From Ruegeria atlantica (GTDB lineage: Bacteria > Pseudomonadota > Alphaproteobacteria > Rhodobacterales > Rhodobacteraceae), in assembly GCF_013033965.1 (NCBI RefSeq), contig NZ_WQFE01000013.1:95662-159661 (forward strand): 64,000 nucleotides of DNA. The letters run 5' to 3'. The position numbers were made by a program, and so were the translations under genes. The notes beneath the pieces are model-generated. The model was not told the origin of the DNA, searched no databases, and worked only from the letters and a program-made list of their open reading frames with translations. Every line of letters starts with the position of its first letter. Within the stretch, counting starts at the first letter, position 1. Shown here one piece after another: positions 63,646 through 64,000 of this stretch.

Positions 63646-64000
63646 GGGGATATGTCGCAAACTCGAGTATTAACCGAAGCTATCGCTCAAATTTGTTGGG
63701 TTTATCCAGCGAGCATCGCAAATTGACGGAACTCGCTTGACGAGAATCCAGGCTGTCCTTTGCGGATCATGTCAGCGGTCTCGATACCCGCCAAGGTTGC
63801 TGCCACCGCAGCGAAGCTTTTGATACCGAGCATCGGGCGGGGTTCGCCTTTTAGTGAAACGGTGGTCCTGTTCAATTATGTTGAGGTATCCCGATGCCTG
63901 CAAAGTCCGCGAGGTGTGAATTTGCCTAGCATCTGATTTTGCAGCCGCGGCGAACGTCGACTATGCGAGCTGCTACTGCAGCAACTGAGATATAGGTCGA
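63646..64000 (-). pseudogene. C-terminal remnant of an IS6-family transposase at the window edge
   Basis: On the minus strand the sequence around 63702-63900 reads YLNIIEQDHRFTKRRT, then after one extra base MLGIKSFAAVAATLAGIETADMI and GQPGFSSSEFRQFAMLAG to TAA at 63702-63704. The DDE glutamate region is recognisable, but further upstream the reading frame degrades to the right edge. A degenerate end repeat (GGGATATGTCGCAAA near 63647-63661) lies outside the stop. It may extend past the window. Confidence 0.7.

Noticed and set aside
1..64000. CRISPR arrays, rRNA or tRNA genes
   Set aside because: No regular short repeats with spacers and no recognisable structural RNA sequence were noticed. 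A covariance-model search could still find a small RNA.

Overview
The window looks like a chromosomal or large-plasmid segment of an alphaproteobacterium, most probably of the Roseobacter group. That is an inference from moderately high GC and from the gene repertoire: tripartite tricarboxylate transporters (TTT), a choline-sulfatase-like enzyme, a Liv-type ABC transporter with a hydantoin-racemase-like enzyme, a SigJ-type sigma factor with YCII and VOC partners, a YceI-cytochrome c fusion, and an RHE_PE00001-like protein. No rRNA, tRNA or CRISPR array was recognised.

Layout. 1-6.1 kb: an uptake and catabolism cluster (tctA start, tctB and a ROK regulator on the minus strand; tctC, a choline-sulfatase-like sulfatase and a GMC oxidoreductase on the plus strand). 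6.2-10.3 kb: small minus-strand genes (DUF2461, TfoX-N, MAPEG, two VOC proteins, a SigJ-type sigma factor, YCII). 10.6-12.4 kb: an MDR oxidoreductase and a dodecin. 12.8-19.1 kb: a FadR-type GntR regulator divergent from a five-gene Liv-type ABC importer and an Asp/Glu/hydantoin racemase. 19.3-22.5 kb: a large multidomain exported nuclease. 23.0-33.7 kb: an eight-gene minus-strand block, mostly unrecognised, containing a subtilase, a predicted papain-fold protein, a protein with a hydrophobic helical stretch and a protein with an OmpA-like C-terminus. This is the best candidate for an undescribed system. 34.4-41.9 kb: an internally deleted spermidine-synthase pseudogene, an RHE_PE00001-like protein, a sigma/anti-sigma pair divergent from a YceI-cytochrome c gene, an Ldh2-family reductase and Tex. 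41.9-43.4 kb: decayed IS6 material. 44.1-47.4 kb: a LysR regulator divergent from a glutathionyl-hydroquinone reductase, an EamA exporter and an NTF2-like protein. 47.7-52.5 kb: the prkA-yeaH-spoVR stress operon. 52.7-64 kb: decayed IS6 and IS3 copies around a dCache-HAMP adenylate/guanylate cyclase and a head-to-head pair made of a degenerate transglutaminase-like protein and a giant PPC/F5-8C/double-vWA protein whose 5' ends meet at one CATG.

How the genes work together. The first cluster probably imports a sulfated or choline-like solute (TctABC), removes sulfate and oxidises the alcohol, under ROK control. The GntR block probably imports a nitrogenous compound and racemises it. The 23-33.7 kb block has tight or overlapping gene junctions and so probably makes one complex or pathway. 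It carries two predicted proteases, but no tail sheath, tube, baseplate or secretion ATPase was seen. The right third of the window carries several broken insertion sequences and truncated genes, so it is a rearranged accessory region.
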